A DNA stretch of 41,339 nt from Bacteroidia bacterium (GTDB lineage Bacteria; Bacteroidota; Bacteroidia; NS11-12g; UBA9320), in NCBI GenBank assembly GCA_017640445.1, contig JAEPQQ010000028.1, positions 1 to 41,339 of the forward strand. The letters run 5' to 3'. Below the pieces are notes generated by a model. It was not told where the DNA came from. It did no database searches and worked only from the letters and a program-made list of their open reading frames with translations. This document shows positions 8,221 to 17,867 of the stretch, in pieces (positions within the stretch are counted from its first letter, which is position 1; every line of letters starts with the position of its first letter). The position numbers were made by a program, and so were the translations under genes.

Positions 8221-9297
8221 TTGGACTTTAAAGAAACCAAGTTAGGATTTTCCGTTGGAGATGTAAACGGAATCGGTTTGGAGGTAATGCTCAAGGCATT
8301 TTCCAGTGGACATTTGTTCAACCACTGCACACCTGTGCTTTACGGAACGACTGATTCGTTTCAGTTCTATGCGAAAAAACTAGGTTTGGAACTCCGATAT
8401 AACCTGATCAAGGATACTTCGGAAGCCGTATCCGATAAGATCAACCTCAAAGAAGTAGGGGGGAAGGTAACGATTGAACCCGGCCAACCTTCCAAGGAAA
8501 CGGGTGCACTTGCCTTACAGGCATTAACCGCTGCTGTGGACGATATTAAGAATGGGCAGATTCATAATCTGGTGACCTTGCCCATTGATAAAAACTCCAT
8601 TCAGTCTGACGACTTCGACTTTGCAGGTCATACTGATTACCTGGCAAAATCGTTCGAAACCGAAGACTACATGATGCTATTGGCCAATGACCAACTTCGG
8701 GTTGGCGTAGTCACCGGCCATATTCCTATTACTCAGGTAGCCAAAGCCGTAACCCCGGAGTTACTTAAACGAAAGATTACCATTTTGCTCGAATCTTTGC
8801 GCTTTGACTATGCCGTTCGAAAGCCAAAGATTGCCGTGTTGGGCTTAAATCCTCACAGTGGAGACAACGGCCTTATTGGTACCGAGGAGCAGGATGTTAT
8901 TAAGCCCGTTATCACCGAATTTGTAAAAGAGGGTGAACTGGTCTTTGGGCCCTACGCCGCGGATGGTTTCTTCGGAACCCGGGCATATGAGAATTTCGAT
9001 GCGGTACTTGCCATGTATCACGATCAAGGATTGGTCCCGTTTAAACAAATTGCGTTTTCCGATGGAGTGAATTACACTGCTGGTCTTCCTATTGTGCGTA
9101 CGTCGCCCGATCATGGAACTGCATACGACATTGCTGGTAAAAACCAGGCTGATGTGTCTTCGTTGGTTAATGCGGTTTTCGAAGCGAAGAAAATCTATAA
9201 CAATCGCATGGAACACAATGAGTTAAGCAAAAACCCGCTGGGCTTCAAATCCCATAGGAAAGAGAAATTCAGTATAGGTGTTCCGAATCTTAAATAA
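8221..9297 (+). CDS. pdxA: 4-hydroxythreonine-4-phosphate dehydrogenase
   Basis: The enzyme oxidises 4-phosphooxy-L-threonine in the DXP-dependent route to pyridoxal 5'-phosphate, in the cytosol. Family hallmarks are visible: GFSVGDVNGIGLEV at the N-terminus, the metal-binding FAGHTDYLA segment, LGLNPHSGDNG, YHDQGLVPFK and RTSPDHGTAYD. The His residues in these motifs are the expected metal ligands. The length (~358 residues) is normal. I chose TTG at 8221. The ATG at 8185 adds twelve residues without family character and lies upstream of the predicted -7 element. It is followed after 55 bp by a promoter for the DUF177-rpmF cluster, so it may be transcribed alone. Confidence 0.93.
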   Translation: MDFKETKLGFSVGDVNGIGLEVMLKAFSSGHLFNHCTPVLYGTTDSFQFYAKKLGLELRYNLIKDTSEAVSDKINLKEVGGKVTIEPGQPSKETGALALQALTAAVDDIKNGQIHNLVTLPIDKNSIQSDDFDFAGHTDYLAKSFETEDYMMLLANDQLRVGVVTGHIPITQVAKAVTPELLKRKITILLESLRFDYAVRKPKIAVLGLNPHSGDNGLIGTEEQDVIKPVITEFVKEGELVFGPYAADGFFGTRAYENFDAVLAMYHDQGLVPFKQIAFSDGVNYTAGLPIVRTSPDHGTAYDIAGKNQADVSSLVNAVFEAKKIYNNRMEHNELSKNPLGFKSHRKEKFSIGVPNLK

Positions 9298-9299
9298 AG

Positions 9300-9330
9300 T
9301 TCGTTTTTTCCACAAAATATGCTAATTTTG
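9300..9330 (+). promoter_or_regulatory. Predicted promoter of the DUF177-rpmF-plsX-fabH-accBC cluster
   Basis: TAATTTTG (9323-9330) matches TAnnTTTG, with a TTCG -33-like element 19 bp upstream (9300-9303). The ATG of the first gene follows at 9353, leaving a short leader of about 15 nt. Confidence 0.55.
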
Positions 9331-9352
9331 CCGACCCTTTTGGAAAGAGGAG

Positions 9353-9871
9353 ATGGCAAGTAAAGACTATCACTTGGTTTATGGTTCGTTAAAGGAAGGA
9401 CTTCACGAATTTAGCTACCACTTAACAGAGGATTTCTTTACTTCGATTGAGCAGGAACTGATACAAAAGGGAGATGTTCATGTTCTTTTAAAATTAGATA
9501 GGTCTGAACGGCACCTGTCGCTTGATTTTAAACTCGATGGATGGGTTGATAAATCATGTGACACATGTCTTAGCCAGCTTCAGTATCCGATTGACAGCCT
9601 GCACCATTTGCACGTGAAAATATCGGATAAGGAAATGGAAGATGAGGCAGACCTGATTGTTCTTGGAAGCGGGGAGTATCAGTTGGATTTGACAAGCCAT
9701 TTGTTTGACTTTGTGGCATTGTCATTACCAATGAAGATTGAATGTGAAGACCCAATGAACAGCGAAGAGTGTGACAAAACTGTATTGAAAATGTTAGCTA
9801 CAGAGGAAGGGGACAACGACAAAACGACCCATCCTGAGTGGCAAAAGCTAAAAGAAATATTTAAAAACTGA
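9353..9871 (+). CDS. DUF177 (YceD-like) protein
   Basis: This 172-residue cytosolic protein belongs to the DUF177/YceD family, which almost always lies directly upstream of rpmF. It has been linked to 23S rRNA maturation or ribosome assembly in bacteria and plastids. A central CDTC motif (residues ~69-72) and two later cysteines (CEDP, EECD) could bind a metal. An acidic stretch (EMEDEADLIVLGSG) is typical of the family. The stop lies four bases before rpmF, so the two are co-transcribed and probably co-translated. Confidence 0.85.
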   Translation: MASKDYHLVYGSLKEGLHEFSYHLTEDFFTSIEQELIQKGDVHVLLKLDRSERHLSLDFKLDGWVDKSCDTCLSQLQYPIDSLHHLHVKISDKEMEDEADLIVLGSGEYQLDLTSHLFDFVALSLPMKIECEDPMNSEECDKTVLKMLATEEGDNDKTTHPEWQKLKEIFKN

Positions 9872-9875
9872 TATT

Positions 9876-10061
9876 ATGGCTCATCCAAAGAGAAAAATTT
9901 CGAAAACACGGAGAGACAAAAGAAGAACCCACGACAAATTGGGTTTCAAGCAGCTTATTAAAGATCCTAAAACCGGAGAAGTTTCTCAATACCATAGACT
10001 TAACCTCGAAACAGGAATGTACCGAGGAATGAAAGTAATTGACGTAAACGAGGAAGTTTAA
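9876..10061 (+). CDS. rpmF: 50S ribosomal protein L32
   Basis: The 61-residue basic protein starts with the L32 signature MAHPKRKISKTRRDKRRTH. It contains no cysteine at all, so it is a zinc-independent form; the CxxC pairs of zinc-ribbon L32 are absent. It follows DUF177 by 4 bp and precedes plsX by 22 bp, the classical ribosome/fatty-acid gene order. Confidence 0.97.
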   Translation: MAHPKRKISKTRRDKRRTHDKLGFKQLIKDPKTGEVSQYHRLNLETGMYRGMKVIDVNEEV

Positions 10062-10083
10062 TTCTAAACCTCTCCGTAGTTAT

Positions 10084-11019
10084 ATGAAAATTGGGATAGA
10101 TGTAATGGGTGGCGACTTCGCCCCTAGCGAGACCATTTTGGGTGTTGTTAACGCACTATCCACGCCCGATTTGAATGACGTTCATCTCACACTTATTGGA
10201 GATGAAGAGGTTATTCGACGGGAACTGTCTGACACGGACCTCTTTAACCGTGTCGATATTGTCCATGCACCGGAGGTGATTGGAATGGCAGAACACCCTA
10301 CACGGGCAATCAGCCAAAAGAGGAATTCAAGTATCAATGTTGGGCTAAAAATGTTGGCAGAAGGCCAACTGGATGGTTTCGCCGGAGCCGGAAACACGGG
10401 CGCCATGATGGTGGGAGCCCTTTATACTGTGAAGGCGGTTGACGGAATCTTACGCCCCTCTCTTACCACGTTAGTACCCAAAATTGATGGTACCAATGGC
10501 CTGATGCTGGATGTTGGGGCAAATGCAGATGTGAAACCCGATGTTATGGTACAGTTTGCCATATTGGGGTCGCTCTACGCACAACACGTTTTAGGCATCG
10601 AAAACCCGAGGGTTGGACTGCTAAGCATTGGCGAAGAAAAAGAAAAAGGAAACCTGCTCAATCAAGCCGTATACCCAATGTTGGAGGATACGAGATCCAT
10701 CAATTTTGTTGGGAATGTTGAAGGTCGTGATCTTTTTTCAGATAAATCAGATGTGATTGTTTGTGATGGGTTTACCGGAAACATCGTGTTAAAAACGTGT
10801 GAAGGATTCTTCTATAAGTTAAAGAAGAGGGGAATCAACGACGAGTTTCTCGATCGTTTTAATTTCGAATCATACGGAGGAACTGCGATTCTTGGGGTGA
10901 ACAAACCCGTTATTATAGGTCACGGTATTTCAAAGGCCAACACATTTGTAAACATGATCCGATTAACAAAACAGGTCGTGCTTTCAAATCTTATCCAGAA
11001 AATAAGAGCATCGCTTTAA
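10084..11019 (+). CDS. plsX: Phosphate acyltransferase PlsX
   Basis: PlsX converts acyl-ACP and phosphate to acyl-phosphate, the donor for PlsY in the first step of phosphatidic acid synthesis. It is a peripheral membrane enzyme. The start MKIGIDVMGGDFAP, the ATRAISQKRNSSI-like helix (residues ~75-85), GAGNTGAMM, LDVGANADVKP and CDGFTGNIVLKT are all characteristic. At 311 residues it is a normal length. It sits between rpmF and fabH in the conserved cluster, linking ribosome output and membrane lipid synthesis. Confidence 0.96.
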   Translation: MKIGIDVMGGDFAPSETILGVVNALSTPDLNDVHLTLIGDEEVIRRELSDTDLFNRVDIVHAPEVIGMAEHPTRAISQKRNSSINVGLKMLAEGQLDGFAGAGNTGAMMVGALYTVKAVDGILRPSLTTLVPKIDGTNGLMLDVGANADVKPDVMVQFAILGSLYAQHVLGIENPRVGLLSIGEEKEKGNLLNQAVYPMLEDTRSINFVGNVEGRDLFSDKSDVIVCDGFTGNIVLKTCEGFFYKLKKRGINDEFLDRFNFESYGGTAILGVNKPVIIGHGISKANTFVNMIRLTKQVVLSNLIQKIRASL

Positions 11020-11052
11020 TTTAATACTATTTTTACCGCTTAATTTTTTGCA

Positions 11053-12051
11053 ATGAGTCAGTTACGTGCAGCAATAACCGCAGTAAATGGTTTTGTTCCC
11101 GAAGATGTTGTAACCAACTTCGATCTTGAAAAGATGGTAGATACATCAGACGAGTGGATACGAACCAGAACAGGTATTATTGAGCGAAGAAGGTTGAAAG
11201 GAGAAGGGAAAGGGTCGTCTCAAATGGCCATTCCAGCCGTTCAGGGCTTGCTAGAAAAAAGAGGCATTTCACCAGAAGAAATAGACCTCCTTATCTGTGC
11301 AACCGTTACCCCTGATCATGTCTTCCCGGCTACTTCAAACATCATTTGTGATAAAATTGGGGCCAAAAATGCGTGGGGCTACGACCTCTCTGCCGCCTGT
11401 TCAGGTTTCATTTATGGTGTGGAAACGGGCCGACGATTTGTGGAAAGCGGACAATACAAGAAGGTAGTCGTGGTTGGAGTTGACAAAATGTCGGCAATAC
11501 TGGATTACCAGGACCGAAATACCTGCATCATCTTTGGTGATGGAGCCGGTGCCATCTTGTTGGAACCTACAGAGGAGGAATTTGGAATTATGGACAGCAT
11601 TCTCCATGCTGACGGGTCTGGGATTGACTATCTCCACCAAAAGGCCGGTGGATCGGCATACCCGCCTACAGAAGAGACCGTTGCCAACAGACAACACTTT
11701 GTTTACCAGGAAGGGAAAACGGTGTTCAAGTTTGCGGTAACCAACATGGCTGACGTAAGTTACAACATCATGGAGCGAAACAATCTGAGCAGCGATGATG
11801 TGAACTGGCTTGTGCCTCATCAGGCGAATAAGCGAATCATCGATGCGACAGCAAACCGGATGGGACTTCCATCGGAGCGCGTGATGTTGAATATTCAACG
11901 ATATGGAAACACTACAGCGGGTACAATACCGCTTTGCCTGTGGGACTATGAGAAACAATTAAAGAAAGGCGATAACCTGGTATTGGCTGCTTTTGGTGGT
12001 GGCTTTACCTGGGGAGCAATCTATGTAAAATGGGCGTACGACCCATCTTAA
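11053..12051 (+). CDS. fabH: 3-oxoacyl-ACP synthase III (KASIII)
   Basis: FabH condenses an acyl-CoA primer with malonyl-ACP to start fatty-acid synthesis. The Cys-His-Asn catalytic triad is visible: C116 in [10 protein letters not shown]256 in VPHQANKRI and N286 in YGNTTAGT. The C-terminal GGGFTWGA motif is typical. In this phylum the enzyme often uses branched primers, but specificity cannot be read here. It lies 33 bp after plsX and 42 bp before accB. Confidence 0.96.
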   Translation: MSQLRAAITAVNGFVPEDVVTNFDLEKMVDTSDEWIRTRTGIIERRRLKGEGKGSSQMAIPAVQGLLEKRGISPEEIDLLICATVTPDHVFPATSNIICDKIGAKNAWGYDLSAACSGFIYGVETGRRFVESGQYKKVVVVGVDKMSAILDYQDRNTCIIFGDGAGAILLEPTEEEFGIMDSILHADGSGIDYLHQKAGGSAYPPTEETVANRQHFVYQEGKTVFKFAVTNMADVSYNIMERNNLSSDDVNWLVPHQANKRIIDATANRMGLPSERVMLNIQRYGNTTAGTIPLCLWDYEKQLKKGDNLVLAAFGGGFTWGAIYVKWAYDPS

Positions 12052-12093
12052 TTCATTAGTATATTTTTCGAATAATTTACCTTAATTTGAATT

Positions 12094-12579
12094 ATGGATT
12101 TAAAAGAAATTCAAACACTTGTTAAGCTGGTTTCCAGCTCAAAAGTTGACCTGTTAGAGGTTGATAAGAAGGACTTTAGTCTTAAGATCAAAAAGAATTC
12201 AAATAAAACCGAAGTGGTTTCAATGGCTCCGGCTATGCCGGCTGCGATGCCAATTGCTCAGCCTGTGGCTCCTGCAGCCCCTGTCGCTCCCGCGGCGGAA
12301 GCGGCTCCTGCAAAACCAGCGGAAGAACCAGCAAGTTCTGGAATTGAAATCAAGTCTCCGATGATTGGAACATTCTACCGAAGTTCTGCACCCGACAAAC
12401 CTGCGTTTGTTGAAGTTGGGGATGAAATAAAAGTTGGTGACACCATCTGCATCGTTGAAGCAATGAAATTGTTTAACGAAATAGAGTCAGAAGTTGCTGG
12501 CAAAGTAGTTAAGGTATGTGTTGATGACGCCTCACCGGTGGAATACGACCAGCCTTTGTTTATTGTAGAACCGGCGTAA
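12094..12579 (+). CDS. accB: Biotin carboxyl carrier protein of acetyl-CoA carboxylase
   Basis: BCCP carries carboxybiotin between biotin carboxylase and carboxyltransferase. An N-terminal helical region is followed by an Ala/Pro-rich flexible linker (residues ~47-80). The C-terminal biotinyl domain has the biotin-accepting K125 in VEAMKLFNE and the thumb-type segment IKSPMIGTFYRSSAPD. The length of 161 residues is usual. It is 40 bp upstream of accC, forming the usual accBC pair. Confidence 0.96.
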   Translation: MDLKEIQTLVKLVSSSKVDLLEVDKKDFSLKIKKNSNKTEVVSMAPAMPAAMPIAQPVAPAAPVAPAAEAAPAKPAEEPASSGIEIKSPMIGTFYRSSAPDKPAFVEVGDEIKVGDTICIVEAMKLFNEIESEVAGKVVKVCVDDASPVEYDQPLFIVEPA

Positions 12580-12619
12580 AACCGTTCAACATAGTTTCTT
12601 TCATTCAAAATAGTTAGAA

Positions 12620-13957
12620 ATGTTTAACAAGATCCTGATTGCGAATAGAGGCGAAATTGCCCTGCGTGTTATCCGAACATGTAAAGAAATGGGTATTCGA
12701 ACTGTTGCGGTTTATTCAACTGCCGATAAAGACAGTATCCATCTAAAATTTGCGGACGAAGCAGTGTGCATTGGCCCAGCGCCAAGTACCGACTCGTACC
12801 TGAATATGCCAAACATCATGGCAGCGGCGGAGATTACCAATGCAGATGCGATACATCCCGGATACGGTTTTCTTTCTGAAAATGCCAAATTCTCTGAACT
12901 ATGCAGAGAAAGTGGAATTAAGTTTATCGGAGCATCTCCTGAAATGATTAACAGCATGGGAGATAAGGCCAACGCCAAGGCCACGATGAAGGAAGCCGGA
13001 GTGCCATGTGTACCTGGTTCAGAAGGACTGCTCGATTCATGTGAGCAGGGAATCCAACTGGCCAACGACGAGATTGGTTATCCCGTTATTATGAAGGCAA
13101 CCGCCGGTGGTGGTGGCCGAGGTATGAGAATCGTTTGGAATGATGACGAGTTCCGCGAAGCCTGGGATAGTGCTCGTAAAGAAGCAGCCGCAGCATTCGG
13201 TAATGATGGAATGTATCTTGAGAAGTTTGTTGAAGAACCACGACATATTGAGATTCAGATTGCCGGAGATCAGTATGGAAAAGTGTGCCACTTAAGTGAG
13301 CGCGATTGCTCTATACAACGAAGACACCAAAAGCTGATCGAAGAAGCTCCTTCCCCGTTTATGACCGACGAGCTTCGTGAACAAATGGGTGAAGCCGCTG
13401 TAAAAGCAGGTCAGGCTATTGGATATGAAGGTGTAGGAACAGTGGAGTTTTTGGTTGACAAAGACCGGAACTTCTACTTCATGGAAATGAATACGCGTAT
13501 TCAGGTTGAACACCCGGTTACCGAAGAGGTGATCAACCATGATTTGATCATGGAACAGATAAAACTGGCCGCGGGAATTCCAATTACAGGTAAACACTAC
13601 ATTCCACAAGGGCATAGTATCGAATGCAGAATTAACGCAGAAGATCCGTTCAACGACTTCCGACCAAGTCCGGGTACAATTACAGTTTTGCATAAACCTG
13701 GAGGTCATGGTGTTCGGGTAGATAGCCATATCTATGCGGGGTACGCAATACCACCCAACTACGATTCAATGGTGGCCAAACTTATTGTTAAGGCTAATAC
13801 CAGAGAAGAAGCCATTACTAAAATGCATCGGGCTCTTAACGAGTTTATTATTGAAGGTGTTAAGACCACCATCCCCCTTCAAATTAAACTTATGGAGAAC
13901 GAGGACTTTAAAAATGGCAACTTCACAACGAAGTTTATGGACACCTTTGAGTTCTAG
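12620..13957 (+). CDS. accC: Biotin carboxylase subunit of acetyl-CoA carboxylase
   Basis: This 445-residue ATP-grasp enzyme carboxylates the biotin on AccB. It shows the N-terminal [18 protein letters not shown] motif, the glycine-rich ATP loop [23 protein letters not shown] and the catalytic [14 protein letters not shown] segment. It closes the fatty-acid cluster that begins at 9353. The 78-bp gap downstream contains no strong terminator. accA and accD are not in the window. Confidence 0.96.
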   Translation: MFNKILIANRGEIALRVIRTCKEMGIRTVAVYSTADKDSIHLKFADEAVCIGPAPSTDSYLNMPNIMAAAEITNADAIHPGYGFLSENAKFSELCRESGIKFIGASPEMINSMGDKANAKATMKEAGVPCVPGSEGLLDSCEQGIQLANDEIGYPVIMKATAGGGGRGMRIVWNDDEFREAWDSARKEAAAAFGNDGMYLEKFVEEPRHIEIQIAGDQYGKVCHLSERDCSIQRRHQKLIEEAPSPFMTDELREQMGEAAVKAGQAIGYEGVGTVEFLVDKDRNFYFMEMNTRIQVEHPVTEEVINHDLIMEQIKLAAGIPITGKHYIPQGHSIECRINAEDPFNDFRPSPGTITVLHKPGGHGVRVDSHIYAGYAIPPNYDSMVAKLIVKANTREEAITKMHRALNEFIIEGVKTTIPLQIKLMENEDFKNGNFTTKFMDTFEF

Positions 13958-14035
13958 ACTCATTTTTTACTAAAATCATCTTCTGGTTTTCGTCAGACGG
14001 GGCTAATTTTACAGCTTTTGTAATTTTTAGTTTCA

Positions 14036-16936
14036 ATGAAAATTCCGGCAACGGCTTCGTACGTATTAGTGTATAGCATTACTGAGCATCAGTACCTTGG
14101 TGCAATGCTTGAGGCATATGTTGTACAGTTAACCAGTGCCGGGAATTTGTCGCTTGTTCACCAGCGTATTCATAGCGGTAATGCCGATTACTACGACAAA
14201 AAGTTGGACGAGAACGACTACGAGGCGCTCAAACTCCTGGATGAGTGCACACCCGAATATCTCGTCAAACGGTTTAGCAAGGTCAAGAAGATCAGACCCT
14301 CTGTTTTCTTTGATAAGTATTTTGACAAAACCTTGTTCCAGCGTCAAATTAGGCCACATCTGGAGCAACGGTTGGCTAAAGTATTACAGCTCATAAAAGG
14401 AAAGCAGCTTTATCGGAAAAAGCTCAAAAATGTGGTATACGAACCCGTAGAGTGGTGCAAAGATCCCGCAACGGTTCTTTTTCATTTGCGAAGGAACGAC
14501 ACCAATACCCATTATTTTGCTACTATTAAGCACAACAATCATCGTGTTCATTTTGCCCAGAATCATTCCATTCTTCTTAGCAAAAAACCGTGTTACCTGG
14601 TGGCAGGAGGCAGATTGTTGTTTTTCGATGAGCATTTCGACGGCACCAAAATTGCCCCGTTTGTTAACAAGCGATTCATAGAAATACCAAAGGCAACCGA
14701 ACACGACTATTTTAAAAAATTCGTAGTACCTCTGATCGAAGAAAACAACGTCTACGCAGTGGGGTTAGAGATAGTCACGGAAAAACACGTGGCCACTCCA
14801 AAAATTACCCTGGGACGCCTATTGGATGGCGGCTATGGAGCAGGACTTGGATTTGTCTACGGGGATCATACCTTCCCTTATCATTCGTCTAAATACGTTT
14901 CGGTACACCTCAAAAAAGAGGCCGACTCATACACCTTTGTCAGAGTTAAACGATCCCGCCAATGGGAGGAAATAAAAAAGCAAACCCTTGAAATGTATGG
15001 CCTTGTGCATCAACAAGGTTCTGAGTTTGGGTTTGATAGAGAGGCCACTCTTGAACAACTCATTCAATGGGTTATGGATAACAAGGAGGATTTGGACAAG
15101 GCCGGATTCATTGTTGACCAGAAGCTCGACAACGACTATAGTCTGGAAACGCCGGATATTGAATTTGTTGCTACGGAGAGCGGAGACTGGTTCGATGTTA
15201 AAGCCAAGATAAAGCTAGGAGGCTTCGACCTACCCGTACAGGTGTTGCGAAAAGCCATCGATCGCGGAGATACAACCGTGGTGCTACCAAATGGAAAGAC
15301 GGCATTGATTCCCGAAAAGTGGATTGAGCAGTTAAAAGGATTGTCGATCTTTTCTGAAACGGAGAACGAATTGCGGCTCAGGAAACAGCACATTGGCTTG
15401 GTAAAGCCCTACCTGAACCTAACCGATAAGGTTAATGGTTTACAAAACGTGGCTGGGTTTGAAGGTGTTGTAGAGCAGCAAAGTCCAAAGGGGTTTAAGG
15501 GCGAACTCCGGCCGTATCAAAAAGCCGGGTATGACTGGTTGTGTTTCTTATATGATGTTGGGTTGGGTGGATGCTTAGCTGACGACATGGGTTTGGGCAA
15601 AACCGTGCAGTCGCTTGCTTTTCTTCAGTATGTAAGAGAGAAAGCCAGCCAGGAGAATCAGGCTGTAGAGCAGGTTGATCTCTTTTCTACGAGTGCAAGG
15701 GCTACCAGTCTGCTGGTTGTACCTACTTCACTCATCTATAACTGGATGCATGAGGGACGAAAGTTCTCACCCGAGTTAAACTTCATTCCTCACGTAGGCC
15801 TCAATCGGGCGAAAGACGTGAGTCGGTTTCGATCGGCCGACGTGGTAGTTACCACCTATGGAACCCTGAGAAACGACATTGAGTTGTTTGAACAGTTTCC
15901 GTTCGAAGTGGTGTTGCTCGATGAAAGTCAGTTTATTAAGAACCCTACCTCTCAGGTGGCGAAAAAAGTTAATCGCCTACAGGCGAAGTTGCGGGTAACG
16001 CTTACAGGTACACCCATTGAGAACTCCGTGTCCGACCTTTGGAGCCAGATGAACTTTGTTAATCCCGGCTTGCTTGGAAACTACAAGTTCTTTCAGAAGG
16101 AGTTTGCCGTTCCCATTGAAAAACAGATGGATGAAGCCGTTTCGGATCGGTTACAACGCATTATCAAACCTTTTGTGATGCGTAGAACCAAGATGCAGGT
16201 TGCTACTGATTTACCTCCTAAGATTGAGCAGGTGGTGTATTGTAACATGACGGAGGAGCAGCAAGACATCTACGAGAAAACAAAGTCGACTTACCGAAAT
16301 CTTATTTGGGATTCGATTCAGAAGAACGGCATGGCCAAATCAAGGATTCAGTTACTGTCTGGGCTTACCAAACTTCGGCAGATAGCGAATCACCCGGTTC
16401 TTGGAGATGAAGAATACCAGGCTTCATCGGGGAAGTTTCAGCAGATCGAGCAAATGCTGTTAACGGCATTGGAAGAAAATCATAATTTGCTCATTTTCTC
16501 ACAATTTGTTGGTCATTTATCCCTGGTTCAGAAACTGTTGCAAGAACGTGATATCGAATACTGCTATCTCGATGGAGGAACGAAGGTTGACGAACGGAAA
16601 AAGCAGGTAGATCGCTTTCAGAATGGAGAATGTTCAGTCTTTCTAATCTCGCTAAAAGCGGGAGGTTTTGGGCTAAACTTAACAGCTGCCGACTATGTCT
16701 TCATGCTAGACCCATGGTGGAATCCAGCAGCAGAAGACCAGGCCATTGACCGAACACATCGAATTGGGCAGACGAAGACCGTTTTTAGCTACAAGTTTGT
16801 TACGAGCAATACGGTTGAGGATAAGATAATAACGCTGCAGAACAAGAAAAAGAAGCTGAGTGCTTCCTTGATCAAAACCGAAGAGTCGTACATAAAACAA
16901 GTCACAGTCGAGGATATTAAGCACATATTTGAGTAA
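14036..16936 (+). CDS. SNF2-family DEAD/DEAH-box ATPase/helicase
   Basis: The 966-residue protein has a long N-terminal region (~1-490) with no recognised catalytic motif, probably a SWIM-less bacterial SNF2 N-domain. A SNF2 ATPase core follows: Walker A with K522 (DDMGLGKT), motif II D629-ESQ (LLDESQFIKN), motif III (TLTGTPIENS) and the C-terminal helicase half (LISLKAGGFGLNL, DPWWNP, DRTHRIGQ). Bacterial SNF2 proteins remodel RNA polymerase or protein-DNA complexes. The precise target here is unknown. A -7-like TAATTTTA at 14004-14011 may drive it, and a strong hairpin terminator follows the stop. It appears to be monocistronic. Confidence 0.93.
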   Translation: MKIPATASYVLVYSITEHQYLGAMLEAYVVQLTSAGNLSLVHQRIHSGNADYYDKKLDENDYEALKLLDECTPEYLVKRFSKVKKIRPSVFFDKYFDKTLFQRQIRPHLEQRLAKVLQLIKGKQLYRKKLKNVVYEPVEWCKDPATVLFHLRRNDTNTHYFATIKHNNHRVHFAQNHSILLSKKPCYLVAGGRLLFFDEHFDGTKIAPFVNKRFIEIPKATEHDYFKKFVVPLIEENNVYAVGLEIVTEKHVATPKITLGRLLDGGYGAGLGFVYGDHTFPYHSSKYVSVHLKKEADSYTFVRVKRSRQWEEIKKQTLEMYGLVHQQGSEFGFDREATLEQLIQWVMDNKEDLDKAGFIVDQKLDNDYSLETPDIEFVATESGDWFDVKAKIKLGGFDLPVQVLRKAIDRGDTTVVLPNGKTALIPEKWIEQLKGLSIFSETENELRLRKQHIGLVKPYLNLTDKVNGLQNVAGFEGVVEQQSPKGFKGELRPYQKAGYDWLCFLYDVGLGGCLADDMGLGKTVQSLAFLQYVREKASQENQAVEQVDLFSTSARATSLLVVPTSLIYNWMHEGRKFSPELNFIPHVGLNRAKDVSRFRSADVVVTTYGTLRNDIELFEQFPFEVVLLDESQFIKNPTSQVAKKVNRLQAKLRVTLTGTPIENSVSDLWSQMNFVNPGLLGNYKFFQKEFAVPIEKQMDEAVSDRLQRIIKPFVMRRTKMQVATDLPPKIEQVVYCNMTEEQQDIYEKTKSTYRNLIWDSIQKNGMAKSRIQLLSGLTKLRQIANHPVLGDEEYQASSGKFQQIEQMLLTALEENHNLLIFSQFVGHLSLVQKLLQERDIEYCYLDGGTKVDERKKQVDRFQNGECSVFLISLKAGGFGLNLTAADYVFMLDPWWNPAAEDQAIDRTHRIGQTKTVFSYKFVTSNTVEDKIITLQNKKKKLSASLIKTEESYIKQVTVEDIKHIFE

Positions 16937-16963
16937 TTGTCATTTGCATAATGACAATTTTTT
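16935..16963 (+). terminator. Rho-independent terminator after the SNF2 gene
   Basis: The arms AATTGTCAT (16935-16943) and ATGACAATT (16951-16959) are perfectly complementary. The stem extends by one T-A pair, has a 5-nt loop, and is followed by a T run. It begins within the last codon/stop of the gene. Confidence 0.8.
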
Positions 16964-16994
16964 GGCCAAATTGCCCCATTAAATTCTATAGATA

Positions 16995-17765
16995 ATGAGA
17001 AAAATTTACGCATTAGGTTTATTCATGTTGATCATGGCAAGCGGAGCGTTTGCCCAAAGAGCGATCGACTGGTCGGTTGATGAAATCGTGACCCCAACCG
17101 AACTTCAAAGTGACACGAATGTTGGTACAGTATTCGACATCGAAATTGTATTGAAAAACAACGGTACAGAAACAGTAAAAACTACAGATACTGGAGCGTA
17201 CCAATTTGTATTCCAATTGGCAACAGGTCAGTTGTTGTTTGCATATCCAATTGTTAATGGTGCAGCAGGTTTCACGTTGAGACCAATTAAAAGAGAAGTT
17301 CCTTCTGGAGATACGATCCATGAGCACTGGACTCTTACCTTCCCAAGGTATACGTTTGTATCAACAAACACCATGTTTACAGCTGCATCTATTTTGATCA
17401 ACCGTGGAGCGGATTCAATCACAGATGGTACAACCGCTAACAATGTAAATACCAAGAACCTTGTATGGTGGAACCGTCAGGGTTGGGGTGTTGGTGTTAA
17501 CGATGTTGTGACCAACGATGTGTTGAACGTATATCCAAACCCAGCTTCTACTGAAGTGAAGGTTTCATGGAACATCGGTTCTGTTGACGAAAAAGCAGTT
17601 GTACGCATTTTCGACTTAAACGGACGAATGGTTGCAGAAAAAACAGCGTCATCCAGTGCATTTGAGCAAAGCCTTGACATCTCCGAGCTTGACGCCGGAA
17701 TGTATATGGTTGAAGTGCACAATGGAGACTTTAAGACTACGAAGAAACTTCAGGTTCTTCGATAG
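16995..17765 (+). CDS. Secreted protein with T9SS type A C-terminal sorting domain
   Basis: The 256-residue protein has a signal peptide (residues ~1-20, cleaved after FAQ). A beta-rich domain of ~140 residues follows that I do not recognise (IEIVLKNNGTETVKT suggests a CARDB/DUF11-like immunoglobulin fold). The C-terminus (~181-256) is a type IX secretion sorting domain with the hallmarks VYPNPAS, VRIFDLNGRMV, LDISELDAGMYMVEV and a terminal KKLQVLR. It is probably exported across the outer membrane and anchored or released. Strong terminators lie on both sides, so it is a single-gene transcript. Confidence 0.85.
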   Translation: MRKIYALGLFMLIMASGAFAQRAIDWSVDEIVTPTELQSDTNVGTVFDIEIVLKNNGTETVKTTDTGAYQFVFQLATGQLLFAYPIVNGAAGFTLRPIKREVPSGDTIHEHWTLTFPRYTFVSTNTMFTAASILINRGADSITDGTTANNVNTKNLVWWNRQGWGVGVNDVVTNDVLNVYPNPASTEVKVSWNIGSVDEKAVVRIFDLNGRMVAEKTASSSAFEQSLDISELDAGMYMVEVHNGDFKTTKKLQVLR

Positions 17766-17783
17766 GATTTATAAAAAATTGAC

Positions 17784-17815
17784 AAAAGTCCAGGCGGTTC
17801 CGTCTGGACTTTTTG
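17784..17815 (+). terminator. Rho-independent terminator
   Basis: The arms 17784-17796 and 17801-17813 (AAAAGTCCAG paired to CTGGACTTTT, plus three inner pairs) close a GTTC loop and are followed by a T-rich tract. The A and T ends also allow use from the opposite strand. Confidence 0.88.
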
Positions 17816-17817
17816 TT

Positions 17818-17847
17818 TTTGGTAAACATAGGATTTAACTTAATTTG
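17818..17847 (+). promoter_or_regulatory. Predicted promoter of yebC
   Basis: TTAATTTG (17840-17847, one mismatch to TAnnTTTG) is preceded after 18 bp by TTTG (17818-17821). The yebC ATG follows at 17868. Confidence 0.42.
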
Positions 17848-17867
17848 CAGTACCAATAATCAGCAGT

